Part shown: piece by piece, positions 34,701 through 48,104 of the stretch
Position numbering within the stretch: position 1 is the first letter of the stretch
How the letters are laid out: each line of letters opens with the position of its first letter
Source: Charina bottae
Taxonomy: Eukaryota > Chordata > Lepidosauria > Squamata > Charinaidae
Reading direction: 5' to 3'
DNA: 64,000 bases
NCBI GenBank assembly: GCA_023362775.1
Contig: JALMGJ010000001.1
Coordinates: 89,406,501-89,470,500 of the forward strand
Made by a program: the position numbers and the translations under genes
Notes under the pieces: model-generated
Told to the model about the DNA's origin: nothing
What the model saw: the letters and a program-made list of their open reading frames with translations, nothing else
Database searches by the model: none

Positions 34701-34978
34701 GAGATGGAAGGACATCAAGGCATGCAAATACCAAAGTCTGGAAAGTGATTGATACATCTGTTTGCCCCTCCTTCTGTTAAAAGCTTATCGTGTTCTTCTG
34801 GGCCTACCACTATGAAGCTTTGCTCAAACTGCCCTTTCACACCCCTCACAGAAATTAAATGGTCTATTAACATTCTAGTAGTGCCAATATCAACATGAAC
34901 CCAACACCATAAAAACAACTTTCTGAATGTTATGAAGAGAGGTTGTGAGATATAAAGGCTAAAGATATGTGACTGTTG

Positions 34979-35413
34979 TTGTTGTTCAGTCGTTTAGTCG
35001 TGTCCGACTCTTCGTGACCTCATGGACCATAGCACGCCAGGCCTTCCTGTCCTCCACTGTCTCTCGGAGTTTACTCAAATTCATGTTCATTACATTGGTG
35101 ATGCTATCTAACTATCTCATCCTCTGCCATCCCCTTCTCCTTTTGCCTTCAGTCTTTCCCAGCATCAGGGTCTTTTCCAGTGAGTCCTCTCTTCGCATTA
35201 GGTGGCCAAAGTATTTGAGCTTCAACTTCAGCATCTGTCCTTCCAATGAGCAGTCAGGGTTGATTTCCTTTAGGATTGACTGGTTTGACCTCCTTGCAGT
35301 CCAAGGGACTCTCAAGAGTCTTCTCCAGCACCACAGTTCGAAAGCATAAATTCTTCGGCGCTCAGCCTTCCTTATGGTCCAACTCTCACAGCCATACATT
35401 ACTACTGGACTAC
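34979..35413 (-). mobile_element. Bov-B LINE, 5'-truncated, antisense
   Basis: Flanked by a perfect 13-bp duplication tatgtgactgttg (34966-34978 and 35414-35426). The minus strand encodes the Bov-B C-terminus: YGCESWTIRKAERRRI, FELWCWRRLLRVPWTARR, KLKYFGHLMRR and KTLMLGKTEGKRRRG in one largely open frame. The intact frame and perfect duplication suggest a fairly recent insertion. Confidence 0.9.
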
Positions 35414-37992
35414 TATGTGACTGTTGACACCATATTAAAGTAGTCTCCACTTCCAAATTTCTATCAAAAACTATTAGACTATACTCAGAATGCTTTGAAG
35501 CAGTAAAGCAAAAAAAAAAAAAAAGCCTATGGGTAAGTAGGTGGGGTGGGGGAAGGAAGCAACAAGATCTGCAGAATGAATGATTACAAAAGCCCGGGGA
35601 TAAACCTTCAACAAATGCAATTGTGCTTTCTAGACAAAAGGCGCCCGTCAGGATGGCGATGGCTGATTGCAGAGGGAATCAAATGATCTCTTTTGTGTAG
35701 GGTGACAGTAAAGGATGAAAATGAAAAGTGGCCAAAATATGTGAGCAGGACGAGAATGTGAAGCAATGGTAAAAAGACTGAAATATCCTTGAAGCAGTTC
35801 ATTTCTATGATTTATGTGGGACCTAGAAATACTGCCAACTTGGAGAAATCTGTACCATCAGAGACAGCATGAGCAGAGCACTGGGAAAATGCATCTCTGA
35901 TTATTGGTTAGGGGAAATAATCTTTGGTTCTGCATTAATGCATCCTACATTGAGTGAAGATCACTATCCATCCTGCATACACAAAATTTCACAAGGAAAT
36001 CGCACATTTCCAGTATGAAACCTTGTTTTCCCTAAAACATCTATATTTCTAGTTACATAGATGTGGAAGTCATTTCAAATCTTAGGCAGTATCATCCAGA
36101 GGTTCCATTTGACCATTCCTTCTGCAGGGCCATTTTGTACTGCTTAGCATTTACATTGCCACTGCTCTGTCCATTTCTATACTCTTGCCTCAATAAGCAT
36201 GGATGAGTCCTGCTCAGTAAGCAGGCCATAAACTTTTCCAGGATGCTCTATTCCATTCCGTTGCTATTGTTTTTTTGTGGTCCCTCAAGTCCCCTAATGC
36301 TATTGACATCAAACCACAAAATTACAAAAGTAAATTGGTGCATTAAATCTTCAACAGGCTTAATGTATTTATTACTGTTTTAACTGTTCTCCCCTCCCAA
36401 GAAAAGGGAGGGGAGAAAGGAGTCCCAAATCTTATTTCTACCCCCATTAAGTGATATTGTTATGTCACTGTCCTGCTCATGTGGCCTATAGTCACTTAAA
36501 AAATTGAAAGATTGAAGTCAATTATACCAAGAAAAAAGCCATAATGGTATAAATCACAGTTTAGTAGCATGATACCTGCCAAGGCTCCAAGAGACAACCT
36601 TTTACCACAAAATAAAGTAGTAAAAAATCTCACCTCTTTTCAGATTAAAAAAAATTAACATCCAGGCACTGTGTGTGCACAATGGTCCCTGAAGGCCGGA
36701 AAAGCTTCCAGGCTCAAGTGCAAATGCAGTGATTAACAGACTGAGCTGTAGTCAGAATTGGAAACTTATTTTATGATTTCCCTGGGTGGCCTTAAGTAAG
36801 CCACTCTCTCTTGTCCTTCCTCTTGCATTTGTAATATTGAGAAAATATTATTGATCTAATTTACCGAATGATGACAAAGGATTACAAACACAAATGATTC
36901 AACAATCCTCATTTATTTGGACAACTCTAACTGTATCGTACTTGGTACTGGTTAATTGAGATTGCTACTTTTTGCCATTTGAGGATGCCTTAGTAAAATA
37001 TAAGTTGTGAGAACTGCTATCCTTCACATTCACCCTCATTACCCCAAGAATGCTGAAATTGCACTCTGGAGTTGAGAGGCTCCATCTAGTCTCCAATACA
37101 CACACACATACATAACATGCATACAAATGCACATGCTATAACACTAAGGTACCATACATTATGCAGCTGGCTGATTCTCACATTGGAGAGGCTCATTCTG
37201 AAATTTTAGAAAACTGTGATTTGGAACAATTTATTTTAGGGACTACCTTTGTCCACACAAGCCTACGCAAGTCATAAGATCAATACTGGATGCTCTACTC
37301 TGTTACCCTGCAATACCAATAACTGGGATCAGAATTAAGGCCTTCTTGTGGTTACCCCATTGCTGTAGAATTACCTCCTTAAAGAGGTATAATTGGCTTC
37401 TCTCTTCCCATTTTTAGAACTGTGTTTTAAAAAATGGTTCTGAAAGTGTTTTATAACAGCATCCACCTTTTTATAGATTAACTAGGTTGCTGGGCTGATC
37501 CAATGTTAACATGTTATAAGGTGCTTTTGTTGTTATCCTTTTTTACTGTTGTAAGCTGCTTAGAAATTTTATGTTGCAACAGGGATAAAAATAAATAAAA
37601 CAATACTTTGAACAAGGTAGCTTAAATTTGGTCTCCATGATTTACCAAACCGATTAAAGCCCATAAGTCATATGCAGTGAGTCATATCCAAGGAAGCAAA
37701 ACTAGGTCTTAGTGAGTTCTAGGAGGACTGATTTCTGTTGCTGATAGGTTACAAGTGGTAAGTACAGGCATAATCGAAACATGGGCTAGGAATCCTGGGA
37801 CAGAATTCCCAGGCCACATGTGATTGCTGCTCCTTCCTAAGAAATCATGGCCCATTGGTTAAACTGTTTTTACTGTTATTCACCGAAAAGGTCTTTTACT
37901 CCTTTGGAAGTAGTGTGTCAAATTTCACCCAAACCACTGTCTGAAGGCTAGTAGGCAGAGATTTGAGGAGAAAACTCTTTGATACTGTAGCT

Positions 37993-38069
37993 CAGTGTTT
38001 CTCAACCTTGACAAGTTTCACATGTGTGAAGTCCACCCATGTGAAAGTTGCCAAAGTTGAGAAACACTG
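37993..38069. mobile_element. Short palindromic hAT-type MITE
   Basis: 77 bp from cagtgtttctcaaccttg to gttgagaaacactg, an internally shortened relative of 33995-34105. The flanks ctgtagct and agctagct are similar but not identical. Confidence 0.7.
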
Positions 38070-38457
38070 AGCTAGCTCTTTGATAATCTAATTTTATTGC
38101 AAATACTAGAAAAGCTGTAATTAAAGCAGAACTTTAAAAACCATGTATTTGCATCCCTGATTTTAAACCATGTATCTCTTTTTCCCAACTGTAGGCCCCA
38201 ACAAATGAAGAGCTGGTTGTTTTACTGTGGTGGTTGACATCTGCATGTTGTTATTATAATGGCCTTACTGAGTCTCAGGCTCTTTGCACCCAAACATGAT
38301 CCTTCTAGCCTCACACAAAGAGTTAGGATTGCCTGTCTTGGTCTCCTATAGTCACCTCTCTCTCAGTGGCAAGACAGACTGCCAAAAATGTGCCTCAGGG
38401 ATTGCATTACAACTCTTTGTCCTGCTGGGAGCTACAAGTGCTTGGCCCCCACTGAGA

Positions 38458-38990
38458 TTTGTTGTTTATTCGTTCAGTCGCTTCCGACTCTTCGTGACTT
38501 CATGGACCAGCCCACGCCAGAACTTCCTGTCAGCCGTCACCATCCCCAGCTCCCCCATGGTCGAGTCCATCACCTCCAGAATATCATCCATCCATCTTGC
38601 CCTTGGTCGGCCCCTCTTCCTTTTGCCTTCCACTTTCCCTAGCATCAGCATCTTCTCATTATGTGGCCAAAGTACTTCAGTTTTGCCTTTATTATCATTC
38701 CCTCAAGTGAGCAGTCTGGCTTTATTTCCTGGAGTATGGACTGCTTTGATCTTGCAGTCCAAGGCACTCTCAGAATTCTCCTCCAACACCACAGTTCAAA
38801 AGCATCTATCTTCCTTCGCTCAGCCTTTCTTATGGTCCAGCTCTCGCAGCCATAGGTTACTACGGGGAATACCATTGCTTTGACTATGCAGATCTTTGTT
38901 GTCAGTGTGATGTCTCTGCTCTTAACTATTTTATCAAGATTTGTCATTGCTCTCCTCCCAAGAAGTAGACGTCTTCTGATTTCCTGGCTG
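38458..38990 (-). mobile_element. Bov-B LINE, 5'-truncated, antisense
   Basis: The minus strand encodes IVKAMVFPVVTYGCESWT, then AFELWCWRRILRVPWTAR and KLKYFGHIMRR. The C-terminal MLMLGKVEGKRKRGRPRARW block follows closer to 38466 in another frame. The 3' end matches the copies at 9693 and 13344. A short deletion joins the two frames near 38648. No clear target duplication. Confidence 0.85.
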
Positions 38991-39652
38991 CAGTCAGCAT
39001 CTGCAGTAATCTGATTTATTTATTTTTTGCAGCATCTCAGTAAAACTGAGATAGATGGGACTAAAAGTTTCAGACCATTTTTCTGTATAATTTAGGTATG
39101 GAGGGATTAAAAGGGGGCTTGCAAAGGATTAAGGTGCCAACTTTGTCCCATAAACCACCAAATCCATTGTGATGGATTTTCTTTTTCCCAACAGTTTGCT
39201 ATATGTGACTTCAGTCACTATAAGAGAGTATCCTGAGGCTAGAGAAGAGACTGTTGTAAGGAGAACTGGATAACACTATGTGAAATGTTTGGTGTGATCT
39301 ATGTTAAAGTTAAGAAGTTTATGTTTATTCATAACCTATTTTACTTACTCTAAGCCTCTGGGACAGACTAGAAACGTGAATGGATGATCATATAATCAAA
39401 CTGACTTCCCATTTATACCCAAAGCATTTGTCTGGATTAACTGTAGCTCCCTTCTCAATGGAGAAGAGTCATTCTTATATTTTGTAAGGAGGAGATGCCA
39501 AAACGGGGGTGGGGTGTTGCCTGCAGGTCAGGGAGAAGCATTATTATAGCTGCATCAATACAAAAGAGCCCATGCTGTAGTTATTGGCACCACACTGGGC
39601 CTTAAGTTTAAAGATAAGTATACATTTACTGGAGCTGCTATTTTTTCTTTAG

Positions 39653-39878
39653 AGACAGTTTGGTGTAGTGGTTAAGGCATCAGGCTAGAATCTGGGAGAC
39701 TGTGAGTTCTAGTCCCTTAGGCACAAAGCCAGCTGGGTGACCTTGGGCCAGTCACTCTCTCTCAGCCCTAGGAAGGAGGCAATGGCAAACCACTTCTGAA
39801 AAACCTTGCCAAAAAAACTGCAGCGACTTGTCCAGGCAGTCTATGAGAACCGGACACAACTGAATGGATTAAAAAAAA
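39653..39878 (+). mobile_element. tRNA-derived SINE with 31-bp target duplication
   Basis: Head cagtttggtgtagtggttaa and gtgagttctagtccc, body ccagctgggtgaccttgggc, end ggacacaactgaatggatta plus poly-A. The 31-bp sequence from acatttactggag to ttttctttag occurs at 39622-39652 and 39879-39909 with one mismatch. Confidence 0.9.
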
Positions 39879-40589
39879 ACATTTACTGGAGGTGCTATTT
39901 TTTCTTTAGCCTTCAGATTGTAAATACTGTGGAATTTTCTTAAAGTACAGAACACAGAGGAAAAAGACGGGTTTCTGAATATACTGAAGAAAAACAAAAC
40001 ACAAATAATTGGCAAAGGGTGAATATTTTGTGGCACTCCTACAAAAAACATCAAAGGAAGGAAAATTGAGTCTGAAATGGCTACAGAGTTTTAAATTTTA
40101 AGAATGCAATCCTCATTCAGTGGAGGCAAATAAATTAAGTGATATCAGAGGGAGTGATCTGTCACAGGAGAAGTAAATTACTGTTACCTACAATTCACAT
40201 CTAAAACATCCCCCGTGTATTCTTGCAAATTTACAACCAAAAGTCCTACAAAATTATGCTGCGTATCTGAGAGCCGTCAAGACCCCTGAAGTAGCTAGTT
40301 CCCATTAGTGAGTTAATAGGAACCAATTCTTGCAACCAATGATACTACCCACTATTCTATATTTCCACATACCTAGGTAACACTGTTATAGGACACAATA
40401 ATGTCATATAATACGGCCTGTTCACCTGCATATCCTTTGGTGTGATCTCTTGCACATTTTACACTGGGGAACCACTGGCTTGAGTAACATCAGGAAAAAA
40501 AAATATTTTTTAAAATTCTCTTGGGCTCTGTGAGATGGCCCAATCTAACTCTCACCATATACGTGTAGTTCATCAAGCTCATATGTTAC

Positions 40590-40743
40590 CTTTCCATGAC
40601 AGCCAAACATTCCTTTCTCCAGGTAAACCGACTGCCGCGTCGCAAGCGGAAAGTCCCAGAGGTAGCTGTGACTGGCGGAGGCGTCTGTCTCCACTCTGGC
40701 TCTTCAACTGGAATGGGGGCTGGTCTCATGCTTAATGTAGCCC
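40590..40743 (-). CDS. HMBOX1: HMBOX1 exon, linker and homeodomain start
   Basis: It encodes ATLSMRPAPIPVEEPEWR, then TFRLRRGSRFTWRKECLAVME: the linker after the POU-like domain and the first helix of the homeodomain. The acceptor follows TTTTTCCAG (AG at 40745-40744) and the donor is AAAG|GTAACA at 40590/40589. The phase is 1 in and 2 out. The final Ser codon is completed by the next exon. Confidence 0.97.
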
Positions 40744-43479
40744 CTGGAAAAAGCAAAGCAGAAGGCAAAATGTTTCCTAATGAACTAAAAAATACTGCCC
40801 ACTTCTCTTCCCAGTCTGGCTGATGACAAGGGAGCATCTCCCAGTGGGAAGAGACTTTGTTTTGTCTGAAATTAAGATAACTAGCAGTAAAGAGAAACAC
40901 AACCCAATCAGAAGAGCTCCTGATAAAGAAGTTAAGTCAGTGAACAGTGCAACACACCTGCAAGTTGTCATGCCAAGTCTCCTAATACCTCACATTCAAG
41001 CAAGAACTAATATTACACTGCAGAATTCCAAAAGAGAAGGCCCCATTACCATGTAGAGATTGTGAATAACACATACATACACAGTCATGCATTTTTATTG
41101 GCTCATTGCCTATAAATATGATGGGTAGTGGGAAGGACATTCTTAACATTCTGGGCTGTCACTACACAGGTGGAAGACGGCTTCCAAGCACGGTTGCTTA
41201 GCCTAGATTTCATAGCAAGCAGTTTACAAAGATGGCACACTTGATGCCGTGGGTAAAAGAAACTGAATCTTGGGATGAAAGTACTGTAGTATTTCTTTAT
41301 GGTGTTTCTCTACCCAGCATTTCTCACCAACAGAGGACTTCTAATACATCAGATCACACTATACTGTTATAATTTAATGGCTTATAAAAAAATTGTGAGT
41401 AGCCTGGTAATTTGTCTTGAAAAAACTTGTTTTTCACACAGTTAGAGACTATTCCTATAAAATTTTTACATGCCTTCCCTCTTCTGTTATGATCACAGAA
41501 ACACAAAGCCCAATTATTACCTAGCATTATGACAGTACTGCCTTCTTCCTTGTCTGCACCTCCTCTCATTACCAAACGTAAGTACTCCCTCTAATGTACA
41601 GAGCATTTGGGGTTTTGCGTCAGAACAGCTGGAATGTTCATTAACATTCCATAACACCTTAGCAGTTCAGACCTCAGTATTATTTAAGCATATGAAAGCA
41701 GAGATATTCAAGCTTATCAAAAAAGCCAGAGATAGTCAAGCTAATTGAAATTAATAATGACTTTCAAATGAATCTATATTTACTACAGATTGCTTATTTT
41801 TCCTGTTTTGTATACTTACTTCATTTTTAACAGCAGCACAGCAAACCCAGAAAATACAGAATACATGTTTTTGATATAAAAGTTGAAAGATGGAGCAATG
41901 GATACCTGAGCCAATGATCCCACCCAACATAAGGGAAATCTCTATACAACTGCATAGAACATTTACTGAAACAGGATCTCAGCTTTTATATGGATTTATT
42001 CAGTCTGCAGTTCCAAAACAGTTAATAAATTAGAATGCAGATATTCACAAAATTCAACTTTTTCATAATGTTGTCATGTAATTTGCAATTCTAAAACAAC
42101 CTACAAAATATGTAAATTAGAGCAAAATAAGGGCAAAAGTATGTACACAAGGAAAACTATTCAAAAATATGTATATAAAGAGAAATGTACATAAAATTGT
42201 GTAACAATTACCAGACAATTTGGTGGAAGAAGGGGCAAATTTGCAAGCTAAAGCAGAACACTGGGATCATAGTTCATTTCAAAACAAAAAAGTGACCAAA
42301 AGTGAAACTGACACATTCATCTACCCCTGTCTGAAAATACTTCAGCAGAGTTTCAATTAAAAATTGTTTTTAAATAAAGCATCAGTAGCCACATGCAAAA
42401 TACTGAGAGGAGGCTCTGAAAAGCAAAACTGACTTCTCTCTGGAAATCCTTATTGGTGAACTTCAGAGCAGAATGGGAGAGAGAGCAAATTTCTGTACTG
42501 TTTAGCTTCCAGGTAACAGATGCAAAGTAATTCTGTAAGACAAGCATTTCAAAGATGCTTCTTAGTTAAAAGGAAGATAAAAAAATCTATAATTTTTCTT
42601 CGGCAATATTTCTGCTTCCATGTAAATCACTTATTGACAGGCCTGCTTTCTGAATACGCAACACGTTTTCCCTGCTCTGCAATTCCTCCTCTAAGTATTA
42701 GAAATGGCCATAGGAAAGAGCAGCACAGCCAAGAGATTAGATCACTTGGCTACAACCCTGAAAGCTTGGCTGCTTCAAAGCCTACTTTAATTTAGTACTC
42801 AATGACTCTGTCATCCCACTCCCTGTAAAATGAAAGGCACGCCTACCTGGTAGAACTAAAACCCACTTTACAAGAAAAGAGTAGGATATTTGGCAGCCAC
42901 CTCGTTGCTTGTATACAGCTGGCTCCTGCAGTTCTGATGGAACATGCATCCACAGTTCACTCCCTGTTTCCTGTGCCTTTTTCTGGGAGCAAAGAGCCCA
43001 ATCATATCTTGGTTCATAACCAACTTCCTTTTTCTTCCAAATGAACTTCCATTTCGACATTGTTCTCGTTTCTGTTCTCTTCTTCCTCTACTCTCCTTGG
43101 CATCTTCCTCCAACCATTTTTACTTCCCAAACACAAATTCAGCCACATCAACTTTCTCTCAATCACTTTAACGTCACACTCAGTCTCAAAACAGGTTCTT
43201 TAGACCTTTTTCTTTCCATTCTGTTCTCCCCTCCCCACATCTTCTCTCATCTATTGCAGGTCAGACAGTTAAAAAACATCAAACATAGAAAACATTTGAA
43301 GGCCGTTTCATCACTCATATTGATATTCATTCTGAGCTTGGACAGGTTCAACTGTGATGACTGGGTTAATGTCTTATGATGTTATCAGGGAGTCATTTGA
43401 GCTGGTGGAAACTGAGGAAGCGGTGAAGGTTTTCTGTTATATGAACATCAATATATGTGATCTAGATCCATGCCCCTCC

Positions 43480-45015
43480 TGGCGCCTTCAGATGGCAAGA
43501 GTGGGGCATTCAGGGGCTGGATTTAAAAAGTGATCAATGCTTCTTTGACAGCAGGTATGATCCTAACTGCCTTGAAAGAGGTAGTGGTGTGATCTCTCTT
43601 GAAGAAGTCATTTCTCAATCCAGCCTTGTCAGAAAACTACTGTCTGGTTTCCAACCTCCCCATTTGGGGCAAATTTGAGAAGATGGTAGTGGTTCAGTTA
43701 CAGAGGATCTTTGATGAAACAGATTATCTGAATGCTTTTCAGTCTGGATTGAAGCCTAGACCTGGGGTGGAAACAGCACGAGTCATTCTGGTGGATGATC
43801 CACACAGGGGCCTAGAGGGTGGGCGTACGCCCCCTTGATCCTATTAGACGTCTCAGTGGCTTCTGATACCATCAACCATGGTGTCTTACTAAACCATCTA
43901 TGAGGGTTGGAGAGATCATTCTGTGGTGGTTCAACTCCTATCTTAATGAGAAGTTAAGAGTGAAGCAAGTGGGTGCTCCAGAATAGGATAATGCAGGACT
44001 CAGCTCTCTCCCATGAAACTACTGGGAGAAATCATCAGTCAGTTTGGGGTGAATACACTGATGATACTCAATTTTATCTCACCAGCCTAGCCTGGGCTGC
44101 AGATGTTATAGAAGCCCTAGCCCAGTAACTAAATGCTATGAATTGGTAGAAACAAGCTTAGACTTAATCTTAGCAAAATGGAGTCCCTATACAGAAACAT
44201 CTTGATTCCTTGATTCTTCCATCGTTAGCCCTGGAAAAGGTCACTCTCCCCATAAAAGAGCTGGTCTGCAACTTGGGAGTACTCTCGGACACTCAGCCCT
44301 TGCTAGAAAAACAGGTAGAAGTGAGGGGAACCTTTGCCCAGACGAGGTTAGTGTGCCAGTTTCATCTCTATTTGGACCAGGCGGCCCTGGTCCTGTACTC
44401 ATGCCCTTATCACCACTTGGTTAGATTGCTGTAACACTCTCTTCATAGTGCTGCCTTTGAAAATGATTCAGAAGATAGAGTGGATACAAAATGCAGTGGC
44501 CAAGATATTAGCAACTGAGAGCTGCAATATAAGATTTATACTTATTCTCTAGTGGCTGCTTTGGTTGCCAACTGGTTTCTGGTCCAGTTCTGTTTTTGAC
44601 CTCTAAACCTCTATATGGCTTGGCTCCAGGATTTCCTACCATCCATTTTCTCCAGGTAAAATCTGCATGCTCTGCATGCAAGGAAGTGATGCTTAGGATC
44701 CTTTTCCACACCTGAATGCAAGTGGACTGGTCCCGCAAATAGAGAGTGGTGTCTTCTATTAAGACCATGTTACGGAACAACTTGCTCCCACATATGCACC
44801 TAGCACCTCCCTATTAGCCTTCTGGAAACTGGTTAAATCTGTCTTGTTTGAATTACTGTTGAGGGGCTGATCTGGACTGTTGATTGTGTGAGCACTCATT
44901 GGTATTTGTATTCTTCGTTTTGATATTTTGAATTTTGTGTAAAATGTTAGGACTCGTCTCTTTGCTGGGCAGTGTAAAAATATTTGTAACAAACAAACAA
45001 GCAAATAAATAACAC
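43480..45015 (+). pseudogene. L2-type LINE, degenerate reverse transcriptase
   Basis: In broken frames it encodes, in order, SNLPIWGKFEKMVVVQLQ, FQSGLKPRPGVETARVIL, LILLDVSVASDTINHG, YTDDTQFYL (the catalytic box, near 44055) and GTFAQTRLVCQFHLYL. This is the palm and thumb of an L2/CR1-clade polymerase. The 3' end at about 44960-45010 has gctgggcagtgtaaaaat and a caaacaaa/aaataaat tail. Many stops show it is old. Confidence 0.8.
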
Positions 45016-46424
45016 GTTTGTGGCATTTTAGTTTAGAAATCAGATAAAATTGAGGACCTTACAGGAATGTATAAAAATTACAAGACGGATTTGCAACAAA
45101 ATATTGCAACATGGATTCCAGTGAATCCACTTCTTTCCAAACTCACTTTCCCAGTTTCTCTCTCTCCCCCCTCCCCAAATATTTAGCCATTGTTCCATGG
45201 GTATTAAAGAAACCCAGTCTTCATGGTACTGTTTACTGCAGTCACCCTCTTTCTTTTTCCCCCCATATATTTTTCTGCATTGCTACAACTGTCATGTTCC
45301 CTTGAGTCTGCCGGTACCGGAAACTTATGGGTGAGGCTTCTTTGAAACAGTGGTGGTCACAGTCTGAATTTTGGAATTAGAGGGAACAAGTGAAGCCCCT
45401 GGCAAAACGTCAAGCCAAATCTGAAATTATAAGACTTACAGCTATGTTTCAATCATGAATCCATTGCTTAGAAAAGTATTTATAACTATACCTATTATAA
45501 ATGTGAACTGATGTGGAGGTAGCCCAAAGGTTTCAAAGAATTCTATGGGGTTCTTCATGGGCTCACTCATTTCTTTTGTGACTATTCTATTCACAACAGG
45601 CTTTGCTCCCTCTAGTTCTGTAAAGATGGTGTGGTTGATTGTGTTATCTCATTCACTGTTTCCAGCCCAGACTTCAGATGGTGATAGTGCCAAGAAGATT
45701 CTTCTGTAAAGTTTATATTTTGCTCCCGCCCTTCCTTCTTCATTCTCTTCTACCATTTGTGAATTGCATCTTGTTCCCTCCTAAAATACTAATGCTATTT
45801 GGTGCTCCTCCATATTGATTGACGATAATAGTAAAACGAAAAATAAAGGTTCTGTTTAGAACTTTTATTACAGTATGTCTTGGATCTTAAGCATACACTT
45901 TCTCTGTTTTTTTCTGGGTTAACCTGGCCTTAAAAATAGTAGGCCAGACATAGTGAACCATACTCAAGCCTTGCTAAAGCATTAACAAACTGGGGAAAAA
46001 CTTCTTTCTTATGGAAGAGGAATGTCTTTTATTCCCCTTGTGCAGAACAAAGCCATACATGTTCAAGCAAGGAGAACACGGGATAGAGCCCAAGGAGAAA
46101 GCTCTAGCACTTTTGCTTAAAAAATGCAGACAGCTGTGCCTGGACTGCAAGCCAAAGCCATCACATCTCTGTGTCTGCTTAAATTGGTGATGACCTGGAG
46201 AAAGAGACGGAAAGTGCTGCCAAGGTTACTCACTCATCGACTCATGCAGGCTGCCTGGCTACCTATTTGCCAATAAGACTAATCAAGCCAGACCAAATGA
46301 ATTAACATTCTGGATGTCAAAACAAGGGTACTACGAGATCTGCCAGAGTGGCTTAAAAGTCTACCTCTGTAGCAGTGCTCAAGTCTGAATCCAAAACTTC
46401 TCAGAAAATGTATGTATTTTTCCA

Positions 46425-46474
46425 GAGTCCCCTTCGGGGGAGATGGAACGGTAATATAAACTGAATTTTTTTTA

Positions 46475-46530
<56 letters not shown>
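46425..46530 (+). repeat. L2-type 3' terminus with (TATC)n tail
   Basis: The block ccagagtccccttcggggga and gatgg are followed by ataaactgaa and about 14 TATC units. The microsatellite probably grew from the LINE tail. Confidence 0.7.
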
Positions 46531-47923
46531 GGAAAGATACATAAAAGAGTTTTCTATTACTCAGATATCAATCTATGGGCTACATTTACTTTTGCTATCC
46601 TAAAGCATATAATGGTAAAGGAATTATCAACCTGGTCCCATACACTGGCCAGAGAAGTATCTTATATAAGAAGTAATTTGCAACCAAAAGCTAACGGCTG
46701 TGTTTTCTTGTTTTTTTTCCTCTTCCCTACCAATTCATCTTCCTTTTACATAATTTTTTAGATTGTAAACGTGAGTGCCAGGTCTATCTTTCTTAATTAT
46801 TCCTTTTTGATTGATGGCTGCCATTTGTGGCTACTTATCATATATGTAAGTGGAACTCAAATGTCCAGAGATTCTATATCTCTGCATAAAAATGATACGC
46901 AACATGAAAAGTCCATAACGTTCATGGGATGCCTACCAAGGGGGAAAGGGAGAGACAATTCGCAACAATTTAACCAAAATTTAATCTAGCAAGGTAACCT
47001 CTACTTATTTTACATACGCATACAGACAGGGACTAACTGATAGGCTTCAAACAAAGCAGTATTAACAATGACAACAAGAAAACACCTCCAAGCTGGAGCA
47101 ATTCAAGTCCTCAAGTTTTGAGAAGAAAGCAAATTATCTGGCAAACTCTGCACACATTCAAACTCATCATGCTATTCTCTTTTGAGGTAAGCAGCATTAT
47201 ACCAAGTGCAGAAAAGAAGTAAGGGATGATATGCCAAAGAAATAAAGGCATGTAATAAGAAAATATAGATTAATCTAGTTTATATCAAGACCATTCACTA
47301 TACGTCTCTATACTTTTATTTCCTGAAAATCATTCTTATTTCCACCACATCCACAAACTGCTTCAAACGTTGCTCTTTGTCTTGAAACTTCTCACTTCTC
47401 TTGTCAACACCACCCCACCATGGCTTTCTCAGTTTGTCCATTCCTCTCAACCCATTTACTCTTCTGTTAAATATTTGTTTTGTGATTTGATCCTGATTCA
47501 TTTCATTATCTCAAACTATTTTTTTTCACACTGGTCACCCTTTTTCAATCCATATTCATATTCAATCCATATTCATATGGAATCATATTCAATCCATATT
47601 CATTCAGCACTTATGTGTTCTTCACCCTATATCTTCTTGTTTTACTACACACATTTTTAAGTAACCCATTCCCATTGCATTTGATTTACTTTTATGTTTC
47701 TTTTGAAATATCCAACTCTTACTTCCACATAACAAAATGGGCAGAAGCAAACTCTTATACACAGCAATTTTTCACTTCTTTCAACATTCATTTCACTCAA
47801 TAAACCACCTGCTACCCACTCTCTTTCTGCCAGGATTTGCATGTCTTAGAATGTCTCCATTCATTTTCCCACCTTTAGTAAATATTTTACCAAGAAATAC
47901 AAATAAAAAGGCATAGTTTAGAG

Positions 47924-48060
47924 CAGTGTTTCTCAACCTTGGCAACTTGAAGATGTGTGGACTTCAACTTCCAGAATTCCCCAGCCAGCATGGGGCTGGC
48001 TGGGGAATTCTGGAAGTTGAAGTCCACACATCTTCAAGTTGCCAAGGTTGAGAAACACCG
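47924..48060. mobile_element. Palindromic hAT-type MITE beside an HMBOX1 exon
   Basis: 137 bp, flanked by a perfect 8-bp duplication gtttagag (47916-47923, 48061-48068). The two halves are near-perfect complements meeting at ccagcatggggctggctggg, so the transcript could form a hairpin of about 65 bp. The right duplication ends 36 nt from the GT donor at 48104-48103. Confidence 0.92.
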
Positions 48061-48104
48061 GTTTAGAGGAAATGGCCGGAGTGTCTTAGCTTGATTTTGT
48101 TTAC

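Larger units (their letters stand above)
31624..40589. other. HMBOX1 intron (9.0 kb)
   Basis: It holds three hAT-type MITEs, two SINEs, two antisense Bov-B pieces and an L2 3' terminus near 37550-37600. A small antisense L2-like tail lies around 32550-32660. The stretches 31630-33400 and 35440-37500 otherwise look unique. A short inverted repeat (tctcccctccc/gggaggggaga) lies at 36388-36416. Confidence 0.8.
40744..48104. other. HMBOX1 intron (7.4 kb)
   Basis: Contents: a degenerate L2 LINE (43480-45015), an L2 3' terminus plus TATC microsatellite (46425-46530), a T/C-rich repeat at about 47655-47840 and a palindromic MITE 36 nt from the upstream exon's donor. The stretches 40750-43450 and 45020-46400 show no recognisable element. 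Confidence 0.8.
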
